The notes under the pieces are model-generated. The model was not told where the DNA came from. It was given only the letters and a program-made list of their open reading frames with translations, and made no database searches. DNA of 64,000 nt. Source: Tetrahymena thermophila SB210 (lineage: Eukaryota; Ciliophora; Oligohymenophorea; Hymenostomatida; Tetrahymenidae). Every line of letters begins with the position of its first letter. Within the stretch, counting starts at the first letter, position 1. Location: positions 1,054,001-1,118,000 of the forward strand of contig NW_002476426.1 of assembly GCF_000189635.1 (NCBI RefSeq), written 5' to 3'. Of the stretch, positions 47,716-59,600 are shown one piece after another. A program made the translations under genes and the position numbers.

Positions 47716-48049
47716 TTTGAATTTCCAATTTTCAAATAAATTATAATGAAAATGAGAGAAAGATAAAACCAATGATTTATGGAGTGTTTTATTTATGTTA
47801 AAAAAAAGATATGTCTATTAAACATTAGAAAATTCTAAGAAACAAAAAAAGTAAAAGTTAAAACCTTCATATTTCAGATAAGAAATAAAAATCCTCTTTA
47901 GTGATCAATTAGAGTATTGGTAGAGATTGTTATAGCTAAACAGCTAAAGTATATAAGCAATAAAGGTAATTGAGTTAAATATCGAAAGAAAAAGTCAAAA
48001 AAAAGAATTATCAAATAAAACATTATATTAGAGTTGTTGAAATTGTAAA
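47716..48049. other. Intergenic region
   Basis: About 330 bp between the mitochondrial-like segment and the next plus-strand gene, presumably holding its promoter. No other feature seen. Confidence 0.5.
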
Positions 48050-49138
48050 ATGTTAGGAATTAAAGAAAAGATTCAGGACAGCAAAAAAGATGGTGATGTG
48101 ATTACTTGCAATAATATTAGAATATATGTGTCAAAGCAAAAACCTAAATAATTTGATGGCCTATTGTATGCCTTGATGAAAGCATTTGAAAATCTGAAAA
48201 TTGAATTTGAATTGAATGTCATCGATTCGCGTGATGCATTTGGATATTAATTGCCCATTTTGCGCCTCGAAAACAGGATTATTTAGAGATAATCATTTTT
48301 AGATACGATAAGAGTAATATATTTGCATAGTGATGATGATAATTAAGGAGAAGAAAAGAATAGTAGAGTTTCAAATTTCATAGATATATGCTAGAAATTA
48401 GATCAAATTTCTACATATTTTCAATATTTTGATGATGAAACTGAATATCTTTATCGCGATGCCTATAAATGGATTGTTCATCCTATTAAAAAATTGGCTT
48501 ATCGCTGGAAGATGAGGGTTTTTTCCCACTTTTTTGAAGAAAAGGGATTATTAAATAAATCGAACGTTCTAAATGATACAATAATAATTTTGAATAAATT
48601 GATTGAAATGTTTGAGTAGAACAAATTCAAGTCATTTAGTCAGGGCAGCTACCATGGAAAGAGCTCTTGTGGCTTGGATATTTGCGACATTTTGATTACA
48701 GGTATTTTCTCTTAAATTAAACTCAATCTTTCATAAAAATGTGATTTGACTAAGCTGATAGAATAAGAAAAATTTATGAAAATAAGAGACTTTTGTGCAT
48801 CATTCTTTGAAGCAAATTAACCAAAAATATTAAATTAGCTTTAATAAGGTGGAGATGATAATAATTCCTGTTAGTATGTTCTTAAATAAGTTGGATGTTT
48901 TAGATCTTAACACGAAAGTGAATAGTCTAATGTAAACGTGTGTTTATTCTATGAAACAAGCAATCATCATGAAGTGTAAGAAGCTAGAGAAGCAGCAAAC
49001 TAATAACCCCTTAGTGCAAAAAAGATTAAAAAAATGATGATCAACAATATTAGTATCAACTCAATTTCACTTTTGCTAATGTTCGTAGTTTTATTAAAAA
49101 ATGCACCCAGATAAGCTCAACAAATGACCACACAATGA
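48050..49138 (+). CDS. Tail-anchored protein with GST/metaxin-like layout
   Basis: Single exon of 362 aa; ATG at 48050 in TAAAATGTTA context, stop TGA. Residues about 20-80 look like a thioredoxin-type GST N domain (FDGLLYALMKAFENLKIEFE, then DAFGYQLPILRLENRIIQ with the proline before the last strand). Residues about 135-275 are helical like a GST C domain (DAYKWIVHPIKKLAYRW, then SCGLDICDILITGIFSQIKL). Near the C terminus is one hydrophobic segment (SINSISLLLMFVVLLKN, about 335-351) followed by a short basic tail, i.e. a tail anchor. GST-fold plus tail anchor is the layout of metaxins of the mitochondrial outer-membrane sorting complex, and I offer that as the leading guess. Other GST-fold families cannot be excluded. 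Basic codon use is a little richer in G/C than the neighbours. Confidence 0.75.
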
Positions 49139-49510
49139 TTAGAAATAGTAAAAATTAACATTAATTATCCCAGTTGAAATTTTATTAGTTTATATTTAGT
49201 AAATGACTGGGTTTATTCAACTAAAAATTTTTGCATTTAAAAAAATATGTAGGAATTAATGTGATAGAAAAATAAGCCAAATAGGAATTAAAATAGGCTT
49301 GATTAGTGTAAATTGATTTGAATAGAAATTGCAATGATAGATTAATATTTAAATCGTTATGCAAGTTTATATGGTAAAAATATTATAATTTCCTTCATGT
49401 ATTAACTAACCATTAGATAAAACATGCATGTATGCTTCAAAATATAGATAGTAAAGTAATCACTTAGAAATTGTTTTTAGATTTTTATACTATTTGTTTT
49501 TCTATTTTAG
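49139..49510. other. Intergenic region
   Basis: A/T-rich spacer of about 370 bp; no gene recognised. Confidence 0.5.
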
Positions 49511-49874
49511 ATGATAGAAATTAGTTGTTAAATGGGATATTATGGTTTGGTATTAGGTGTTTTTATGCAATTATACTTTTAAATTATTGTTTGTATTTTT
49601 GTTTGTTTGTTCCCTTTATTTTATTAGAGAAATGCAGAATTTACTCAGCTCAATAGTCAGAAGAAAAAAATAATTGTTACTTACTAGATAAATAAAGCTA
49701 ATAATTTGATATTTAAGGAACTATGACTCTGACTTCTGATAAAAGTTGAGATATTTTGATGGAAAATATTATTATAAATTGGATGAAAAGAATTAATGTA
49801 TTCAAAAAAATAAATTTTTCTATGCTCAGCAAAAACCTTTAGGGTAATCAATAATATAAATTATTAAATAATGA
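49511..49874 (+). pseudogene. Possible small broken gene
   Basis: Exons 49511-49556 and 49628-49749 join in phase 1 (71-nt intron, GTGTTT...TTATTAG) to give 55 aa with a coding-like second half (KCRIYSAQQSEEKNNCYLL, then FDIQGTMTLTSDKS) ending in TGA. Directly after, in the next frame, comes another coding-like stretch (LRYFDGKYYYKLDEKNQ, then NKFFYAQQKPLGQS) to TGA at 49872-49874. One base gained or two lost near 49744 would fuse the two, so this may be a frameshifted gene, a sequence error, or two unrelated chance frames. No domain recognised. Confidence 0.25.
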
Positions 49875-51758
49875 TTGAATTTGGTTGATTGTTTAATTAT
49901 TTGCTCATATAGAGGGATAGACTGATTGATTAATTGATTGATTTATAGATCAGTTCATCAATAATTAGATATTTAGTATTATTATTTATTTTTTACAATT
50001 TCAACTTTCTAAAGATATTTTCTTCTTCTTCTTAAATTTTGTTTGCTTCTTTACTCTTTCAATTCTCCCCACCTTTATATTATTCGTTTATATTGTTGAT
50101 AAATTTTATTTTAATTTATGAAGAGTTGCTTTTTTATAATACTTTTTTCAAACAAACAAAAATCAACCATTAAGGTTTTTTTATAACAACATAAAATATT
50201 TTTGATAAAAATTAAAAAAATTGCAATCTTTATCGAAATAAAGACATATATCATCAGTTTCTAAAGTTGATTGAATTTATTCAAATAATTAAAGAAAGGA
50301 ATAATGAGAGTAATATCAAGAAGCAAAAGTAAAAATCAAATTCAAATATTTAATTAATCAAAATTTAAAAATAAGACGAGTGAGTGAGTATATGCTATAT
50401 TAATGAATTTTTTGTATTCTTATTATGAAAGAATTTTAATTTACACTTGAAACAAAGCATTATTAATTTATATTACATATTTTCATAAAAAAGAAAGTAA
50501 ATTAGCTAAGCTAATTATTGGTTTTATAAATATCAACTAAAATGTAACTAATTATTTCTATGATTCAAAATACTTATATTCATTCGTTTAGTAAAATACA
50601 AAAGAAGTCTACTTTATTTTAAAATCAATCTGTTACAATAATTTATTTAAAATAAAGACAAAAAAATTTTCAACAAATTCTTTTAATTAGTTTTATTTCT
50701 TTTGAGGTAAAAAATAAAATCAAAAATATTGAATCAATCTATCACTAGATGTCAAAAAAGATACAACAAATTTTTAAATGGCTATATTTCATCAATTATA
50801 AATTTTAATACTATTTATGGTTAAATAAAATTTTCATTATTCAGGTAATATTACTCACATATGTTGTCCTTTAAAAAATTTTATTTATAGGTTTTGCATG
50901 ATTCGCTATATAATTTATTAATTGTTGTGTTTTTATCATAATAAAATATTTTACATAATTTTTTATGGATAATTTTTAATTGTTAACTTTGTGTTTTTTC
51001 TTTAAAATCAAATTCTTTCTTGAAATTCAAAAAAATGACTAAGAAAAAATCCTTTAATCTGCTTTTTGTAATTTAATGAGTAGAGTTTTAAATAATTAAA
51101 ATTTGCAATTACATACATTAGTTTTTTCTTATTCTAATTTATGATTCTTAACTTTCTTATCGCAATACAGTAGAATAATTAATATAAAAATGATGTTCAT
51201 TATATATGATTTATAGAGATGCCGTTTGAGATCACCTTATTTATTAGAATTAAATTAGTATTTGAAAATTGAATTTTGATTATTTATTATTTCCTTACCC
51301 GTGACAAGGAAAGATCTAGCGTAATTATTTTTAGAAAAATAAAAAAATAAAATACGCATTATCTATTTATTGTCAATTTCTTAAAAAATTATCATTCATA
51401 TTTTCTTTATTAATGAATAAATTCTATGATTTTTTTTAAAAAAACCTATTATATTGTAGATAAATTTCTACTTCTAAAGCCATTAATCATGAATTTTTTG
51501 TGAGAAAACTGAGAACTCATTATTCTTGAGTGTCGAGTAGTTAAAAAAAGTTATCAAGGATATTATTTTTTAACTCAGGTTATTAATTTACTAATTAAGT
51601 CTTTTTAATTTATTTGTTATAAAAATATAGAAGTTTTTTTATATAAAACCAAGGAAATTAGATTGAATTAGATATAATAAATAATTAATTAAAATATCAA
51701 AACTAAAAAACTATAATAAAAAAAATAATAAAACCTATCTTTTCTAAAAAAATAAATA
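49875..51758. other. AT-rich intergenic region
   Basis: Nearly 1.9 kb. A pyrimidine-rich segment near 50020-50080 (TTCTTCTTCTTC then CTCCCCACC) stands out but does not give a convincing gene on either strand. The rest is A/T-rich spacer. Confidence 0.5.
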
Positions 51759-53116
51759 ATGGACGAGCCTTAGGTAAGCTATTTTATTGAATAAGAAGAT
51801 TTATCCTATTATGAGAAAGGTGGCTTTTCTACTTCCTCTAGCAATGATTTTTAAGATATTAGGAATTTTCCACCTTAAGATCACTTGGATTTCTTTTAGA
51901 GCTAAAATATTTAGTACACTTAAACTGTAGACTCAGATTAACCTCAATCATAATAAGGATAATTACCTCACAATTGCTGTATTTAAAAGAGCAAAAAAAA
52001 TTCACGTTGGAATGAAGATGAAAAACGTCTCTACTTTTAATTTAACTTGATGAAATATGATATTGTAATTTCAAAAGACAAAAATACGAGAAAAAAATGT
52101 AAATTTTTTGTTTAGATGTCTGAATTTATTGGGACAAGAGATGACAAATAGTGTAAATCACATCACTAAAAATAAGTAAAAAATGGACTCTTCAATAGAT
52201 TAAAAAATTACATTGAAAGTTATTTTTAGCTTAAAAAATCCTAAACTATTTCTTAAGAACAACTACTAAAAGAAGAAAAGGAATAAGATTAACAATTATA
52301 TTAATAATAATAATAATAATATTAAACATAACCATAGTAAATATAATAATATTACTAATTAGAAAATAGTGAAGAGTTTGAGGAAAATTTATATTTACAC
52401 AATAATCTTTATTATCCTTTGTTCTTGGAAGAAAGCTAATAAGAATAAATTTCTTATTCCCAAAATCCATTTTCAAAAAATGAATAATCTTAAAAAATTC
52501 ATTTAAATAATGAAAAATTGAAAAGACCATAATTATTTATCAATCTTTAATAACTATTATCTAATCCTTTTTTATTAAAGTAAGTAATGAGTCATTTAGA
52601 ATTATTTGAATAGCCCACTCTTTTTACTGATAAAAAAGTTGAAGAACTTAATAAAATTTCCTAAACATAAAGTGAAGAGAACTATCTAGAGTATACTCAA
52701 AATTTTGAGAATTATGACTAAGAAGAAAGGTAACGTAAATATCCGACTCTGTACATGCAAGCATTCTAAAATTTTTAAAAAAATGATTAATAAAACTCTA
52801 ATCAAACAATAAAACCATTCTTATACTCAAGTTGTTAGGAAAATTTGAGTTTTTAAACAACACAAAGGATTTCTCAAAAAGCCCCAACTAAAAAGAGAAC
52901 TTATAAAAAAAAATGTTGAAAATAAAAATAAATAAACATAAATAAATAAATAAATTTTCCCTGTTATAAATAAATATAGTTAATATAAAATAAATAAAAC
53001 CTCATTATAATAAAAATATTTTGCACAAATAAAATCCAGAACCACCTACCTACCTATCCAATTTAAATATTCAAGAAAATTCTTTGATTTATTCTACCTC
53101 AACAAATTAACTTTGA
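51759..53116 (+). CDS. Myb/SANT-like DNA-binding protein of ciliate type
   Basis: Best model: exons 51759-52914 and 52980-53116 (65-nt intron, GTTGAA...ATATAG, phase 1), 430 aa. Without splicing the frame stops at a TGA at 52919 after KKRTYKKKC (386 aa). I prefer the spliced form because the downstream segment reads like protein (NPEPPTYLSNLNIQENSLIY) and the phase matches. Residues 82-140 are the domain: SRWNEDEKRLYFQFNL, KKCKFFVQMSEFIGTRDDKQC and KSHHQK. The tryptophan helix, then M-S-x-F-I-x-T-R-x4-Q-C-x-S-H-H-Q-K is a pattern I recall from ciliate Myb/SANT-like proteins. The rest is acidic and Q-rich, including a glutamine run coded by repeated TAA near 52291-52312. A basic KKRTYKKK patch could be a nuclear signal. 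A nuclear regulatory role is inferred. Confidence 0.72.
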
Positions 53117-56100
53117 GGTAAAATAAATCCAAACTTTAGGGGTACTAGTCTCCATTCTGATTTAATTAAAATAGTGAAGTAATTAACTAAGAGTATTAAT
53201 AAAATAGATCAGAAAAAAATATCAATTTTATGAATAAATAAATTTTGCTAAATTCCCAAATATAAATAAATAAATATATAATATATCATGTAAATTCATT
53301 GTTTTTATATAAATTATATAAGTAAATATGTGAGTCAATATTCAAATTCTAATTTTGTTTTACATTTTTATCGAAAAAAATTATTAATTTCTTTACCAGT
53401 CAGTCTGAATTTCTTTGTGTCTTTATTTGATTTATAAAAAAATAAATCGATAGTGATGTGTAAACAAATATAAATTTTTTTTTACTTTAGTTCAAATATC
53501 CTTTTAGTATAATAAATTAGCTTATACTTCTTTTTTTCTAATTGTGATTGTTTTAAATTAAAATCAAAAATTTTTATGAGTTTTTCAAATTTATTTAATT
53601 CATTTATTTGTTAAGATATTTAATTACATCTGATCTAATTTAGTATTTTTGTGTTATCCTTATCTTATTTATCTGTTATACATGAATTCTATTAATATTA
53701 AACAAATAAATTCTTAGGCATAATATATTCTTGCATGATATAGGTACTTTACAAAAGTTAGTTAATACTTTATAAAATATGTCTTTGCTAAGTAAAGTTG
53801 AGAAAAACTATGACAAGAATAATTATTGTTGAAATCAAAAATCATATTATTAAGTAACGAGAGAAAATATAAATTTGAATACATTTGAAGTTAAGCGGGA
53901 GGTAAAAATTTGTGGATTCAAATGATTTATTTAAAAAGCTTTTATTAGATTGCACTAAAAAATTATAATGACTATTCATTAAGTGACGTCTTTAGCAAAA
54001 ATAATAGAATCTTAAGGTCAACATTTGTAAGGTGATGATGATGAAGTATAATTTATTTACTTTTGTTTTTAAATATTTTTTATCTGTCTATCTGTTTTAA
54101 AGATTAATACTTTTTTTCTAGTATAAAATATAATGGTATTCTTTAGTTGTTCTTAGATATAAATTACTTAATACAATTCTGATTACTTCAAAAATTTCAT
54201 ACTCGAATAAGCTTTCATTATTTTCTAATGATTAAAATTTATATAGAAATTGATATATTATCGCCACTATAGTGGATAAAAGCTTCATTATCTTTTTTCT
54301 AATGAGTTTTAAATTATTTTGTAGTTAAAAAAAATCACTTTAGAGATAAGAGATTGATTATCTACGCAAAAATAATCACAAAAAAAATTAATCAGCCGTG
54401 CATGCATCCTTTAACATTAAAACTAAAAATTAAAAATAAAAATCAAAATATTTAAATAAATAACTCATATTTTTCTTTTATATTTCAACTATTCATCGAA
54501 TAAAAATCATCTTAATGAAGTTATTTAGCTATTTGGGCAGATTATTAATATTTTAAATTTTCTTACTTTTATAGTAAAATGTAAAGATTACTTTGATAAT
54601 ATTCTTTTATTTATTATTTTAATTTTAAAATAAAATATGTCACATATTAACCTATGTTTGATTCCACTATATTTAGTCCTATCTCTACACAATTGTCTCT
54701 TAGCCATATATTAAATTTGAAAGGCAAAGAAATATCACCCGAAACTCCCTCTCAATATTATTAAATAAACAAATCAAAAACTTTATTATTACTACTAATA
54801 TAATAAGTTACCAAAGAAGAAATGCTCAAAATTCTTGATCGTTCAATTTTTAAAAAGATATATCTATTTATATAAAAAAATAATTAGTCAGAATGAGAAA
54901 AATAATAAATTTATTAATAATGAATACTATATTTAAAAAGGACTATTCTTTTATTGCAGTTTTAATTCATAAAAGAAAATAATTTAATAAAAATAATTTA
55001 CACAATAAAAGATATTATTTTATTTTTTTCATTTATTTATTGAAAATACAACAAACAACTAAAATTAAGTATAATTAATTAAGAATATTTCAATTATAAG
55101 CATGATTCTCCTTGAAGTGAAAAGAATTTCTATTGTTAAAGAAAAAGTATGTTAGACTTTAATTATTAAATTAATTAATTCAAAAAAAATTGATGTAAAT
55201 TTTACAATTTTCTTATTTCTTAATATACTTTTAAGAAATATTTTCCTAATAATTTAGAAAGATTACCTACTTTACTTTATCAATGTTTTTCCTTAAACCA
55301 ATTATTCTAAGATTCATTTATTTTCATTAAAAATTATTTCGTCATTTTAATTTTCTAAAAATTAATCTATATATCATATTTATTAAAACAAATTCATCAA
55401 ATTTTATTTTATTGATAATTAGTATTTGCTATTCATTTTTTATTCTAAATATAAATTAGTTAATTTATACAAAATTAAAATATGTCATTATCAATATTTT
55501 TAAATTAAATCATTTTATTTATATTTCAATTAAATTTTGGAAAAAAAAATAATTACATTTATATTTTTAAATATTTTAAATCTATTAAACACTCATTTTA
55601 GGATATCAAATAAATTATTTTCATAAAATTTAAATTAAATTTATTTTAATTCAAATTTATATTTTCTATTTTGAATGATAGTAATCTTTTTTTTAATTTT
55701 AATTTATCTTAAATAAATATCTATTAATAAAAAATACATAAATTATTGTTAATTAAAACTATTTTTATAAATTTTTATCATTTAGAATGTTTTGCAATTT
55801 TATGATTTTTTTAATGATTTTTGAGTTATAATATCATTATATTATTTAATTTAAAATATATTTTCTAATCAATATTAATTATAAAATTATATTTAATATT
55901 TTAATTTCAACATAAAAAATATTTAATAGAGTTTTAAAGTTATTAAAAAAAATAAAGAGTGTTAAATATTGATAATTTAGAAGATTTTAACATATTAATA
56001 AACATTTTATTAGTGGTTTAAATTAAACTTGATTAAATGTGTAATTTAAACCAGCTAAAAGTTTAATTTTGTTTTATATTTATTTCCTAAAAAATTAAAA

Positions 56101-56917
56101 ATTAAATTTACCATATAAATACGATTTGATTGAAAGAAAATGAATTAAATAAATATAAAATATTATTAAGAAGTATTTTCTTTCCTTAAAAAAGTTCAAA
56201 TACATTTATTCATTATCAGGCTTATATAAAATTCTATTTTTTTATGAAATAAAGTCAGTTTACTAACAAAAGTAAATAAAAAGATAATTAATTAAAAATT
56301 TGAGAATAAATATTATTTAACAAAAAATAGAGAATATTAAACAAAATTTACTTTCTAGAATATAAAATTAAACAGAATGAATATATTTTTATTACATAAA
56401 TAGGTTTAATTAGCTTTAAGAATTGAAATTTATTTTTGATTTATGCTATTTTTTATTTTTCTAAAGAGTTTGATAAAGCTATTCAAAAATATAAACAAAC
56501 TTTAAAGTTTAAAGTATTTTTAAAAATATTTAATTGAATGAAGTAAATATTTATAAAAGAATGTTGTTTAATAAGATTTAATTATTTATAGTGGTAAATT
56601 AAAAAATATTTCAAGTATTTATTTTACTAGATTGAAGATATGCGAATATGTTCAAGCAGCATTTTAACATATTATAAAATTTATAAAATAAAAAATATTT
56701 GAAATTTATTTATTTTTTGTAAATTAATTAAATGCTTTAAAATAAACTTTAGTTTTATTTTATTAACTGTTTGTAAATTTTTTGAAAGTTTTATGATAAT
56801 AAAATCTTGCCAAATATTATTCTTAAAAGTAAAAATCTATTTAGAAAAGCATTCAAAGAGCATATAAAAAAATATAAATAAATAAATAGATAGATAGATA
56901 GATATATTTTCAGATAG
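53117..56917. repeat. Long AT-rich intergenic region with GATA microsatellite at its end
   Basis: About 3.8 kb. It contains one plausible small ORF (54654-54896, listed separately), a short coding-like piece near 53891-53971 that could not be joined to a start, and at about 56873-56905 a microsatellite of AAATA units passing into GATA units (ATAGATAGATAGATA). The remainder, especially 55000-56850, is among the most A/T-pure DNA in the window. Confidence 0.5.
54654..54896 (+). CDS. Possible 80-aa protein
   Basis: Open from ATG 54654 to TGA 54896. The first half has normal protein complexity (MFDSTIFSPISTQLSLSHIL, then KGKEISPETPSQYYQ with two S/T-P sites). The second half is hydrophobic and lysine-rich (KTLLLLLIQQVTKEEMLKIL). 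The start context (CCTATG) is poor. It stands alone in a long spacer and could be one exon of a longer gene or a chance frame, since only one stop codon operates in this code. Confidence 0.3.
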
Positions 56918-59033
56918 ATGGATAGCTTAAATTTGTCTCCCATCAAAGATGGAAACTCAAATAAAGATAATAACTCGGTAAGTCCTAATTCTGATTTGAA
57001 TAGCAATTAGTTACCTCAAAGCATGGAAGGAACTCCTTATAGAAGCTAAGAATGTATAAAATATTAGTAAAATCATACTCCAAGTCGAGAATTAGCAGAA
57101 ATTCAATAAAAATTATAAAATTCACCTGGATTAGACGGCTTAGTAAGGAAGTGTAATATACTGAAAGTATAATCTCAAGCACAAGCAGCTGTTACTTCAT
57201 AGTTTTATTAGTAAAATTTAGAGCATTCCCTTGATATTAGATAATAAATGCTAGCCACTAATCATCTTCTTCCACCAAATTTTCATCGAGTTCAAGATTA
57301 GGAAATTTAACAAATATTTGGAGTATTCACAACACCAAGTAAGGATAATCCAGAAGGATAGTCAAAATAAAACACAGATAATAAAATTTAAGGAGAAGTT
57401 TAAGAAAATTAATAAATTTGCACATCAGGATATAAAGAAAGATTATCTTCAGCTCCTATTGATCCTAAATTAATATTATCCTAAAAAATAGTTTCACCAA
57501 ATATTTAGTCAGTGTAGTGTCAATCAAAAGAAAATAACTTAGATACAAATTTAGCAGAAGAAAAATAACCAAATACCTAGGTGGATCAATAAAATACTGT
57601 TAATCCATTATTTGGTTAGAGTTTTAAAAACTCTGAACTAAATTATGAATCTAAATTTTAACGGATTTTATAATCTTCTTCACCAACAGATTAGTACAAG
57701 CAATCGTAAAATTAATTGAATTAATAGTATTAATTTATAAATTATTTAAATTTAATATGAATAAAGTATGATAAACACAGGTAGTGCTCTAAGCTCTTAT
57801 TAAATAAGTTACTCAAGTTTGAAATGGGACGTTTAATAGCAATAGCAGCAATTTAAGCCAAAAAAGGATTATAAAAATAATTTTTAGACCTATTTATCTT
57901 TAATTGGTTTAGGGTAGAATAGAAGCAATCATCATGGCTCTTCTCTTTTAAATACAGGAAACAATTTATACTTTGCGAACAAAGCCTAAAATCAACTATA
58001 AAGCAACAATTCAGCAGGATTATATAGGGTTTCCTCCACTGAAAGGCAGTCAGGAAGAAATTTTTCTTAAATAGGTGCTACTAGCAATAATAACAATAAT
58101 AATATTAATAGTAACAATAATATAAATAGCAACAACCCAAGTACAGTAGGAGGAAATAAGCGTAGAACAGGGTTAGAGGGGATTATCGATAAAATTAATA
58201 ATAAAAAAGACTATCTTTTATAAAAAAAAAGTTAAAAAGGGATTTAAAATCAAAATTCTTTGCTCAGTAAAAATTAGATATCAGGCAATTAGAGTACTGC
58301 TTTGAGTAGTAGCAATAATGCAAATAATTTAATTAAATTAAGTAGAATTCATCCTAATTCACATTAGTCTAGTAAGCAAGCTGAGCTGGAAGGATCTCTT
58401 GAAAAAATACGTCTTATTTCTATGTAAAGAAATATTAATTATTCTTCTGGCATTAGTAAAGAAAATGAACAATAATAAAAAGCAAGCCCACTTTTTAAAC
58501 CAGGTTTTCAAACTTAATAGTAACAATAACCTTAATTAATTTAACCAATGCAGTCAAGCACACTTGCATCATCATTGCGTCCAAATTTAGCTAACACAAC
58601 CAGCAATTATTTCCCATCACTAGGCTCGTCTATTGGTGCTAATTAAAGATATTCAAATACAAATTAAATTTTACAGTCTGATAGATTTTAGACTTCTACT
58701 TCTAATTAAATAGGATTAGCATCTACTGGTTAAAACTTATAAAATAAGTAACAAATCCTAAGCTAACCTATTTCAACTATTTTGTCTTCAAATGTTAACA
58801 ATAGTAATAAAGTTAACATTTAACAAGAATTATTGAGAAATGAAAGTTAGCAGAGAAAAGAAACTGATAAATAAGAGCCTTAATAAGATATATTATTTGA
58901 AACAACATTAGATTAGCCTTAACCTATTGCACAAGACTAATAATAAGTATTAAATTTTGATGCTTTTGAAGATTATGATGACAAAGTTAATGGAAATACA
59001 CAAGAATCTGATGTTGCTAACATAATTTCTTGA
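56918..59033 (+). CDS. Ser/Asn/Gln-rich disordered protein
   Basis: Two exons, 56918-57705 and 57767-59033, separated by a 61-nt intron (GTAAAA...ATAAAG, phase 2); 684 aa. Start MDSLNLSPIKDGN just after the GATA microsatellite. The protein is low-complexity throughout, with S/T-P sites (LNLSPIKD, SMEGTPYRS, NHTPSRE) and an asparagine run (NNNNNINSNNNINSNN type) near residue 390. The C terminus is acidic (VLNFDAFEDYDDKVNG). No domain is recognised. Many SP/TP sites suggest phosphoregulation, and the composition suits an RNA-granule or adaptor protein, but this is inference only. In a different frame the intron would bring an early TGA, which supports the splice. Confidence 0.68.
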
Positions 59034-59600
59034 TAAATTTATAGTGTATTTAGATTTCTAGACTTAAATAAATAGTTTTAATTTTAGAATTCTCTTAAAT
59101 TTAAAATTTTACAATCAAGAAAAATTTAAATATTTTAATAAAAAAACTTAAAAAACTTAAATTTTTAAAATTATTTGCAAGTCATTTAGTAAGTTAATTA
59201 GTTAAATTAGATTTTCTTTTATATTCATTTCAATTTTTCCTATTAAAGAGTGTAGTTTTTTTTAGTTAAATTTATAAATAAAATCATTTATTTTCTTAAA
59301 ATTTAATTTTGATTCATTGAATTATCAATATGTTTTTATTAATTTATTACTTTCATTAATTGGATATATATATAAGAATAGTTTAAATTAAGTAAATAAT
59401 TTTTGTTGAAATGCCTTTAAGATTTGAACCTAAAATACTTAAAAAATTGAAAATTATTTGATATATTCATCAGATTTATTTTATAAATAGCTATTAAAGT
59501 TATTTGTTTTTTAAATAAATTCACTAATTTTATAAAAATTTTTAAGACCAGCAGATTTTCTATTAAAAATAATCAAATTAATTTGATTGTAAAATGCTTA
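59034..59600. other. Intergenic region with short upstream ORF
   Basis: A/T-rich spacer between two tandem genes. Its last bases hold an ATG (59594-59596, in AAAATGC) that opens a 12-codon frame ending at 59629, overlapping the start of the next gene in another frame. Confidence 0.5.

Noticed and set aside
49990..50110. Minus-strand arginine/lysine-rich frame opposite a pyrimidine tract
   Set aside because: Simple consequence of repeated TTC and CTT in the plus strand; no supported start or neighbouring exons.
53779..53971. Small two-exon gene starting MSLLSKVEKNY and ending KKLLLDCTKKLQ
   Set aside because: The two coding-like parts could not be joined with matching phase except by an 18-nt first exon with a poor donor.
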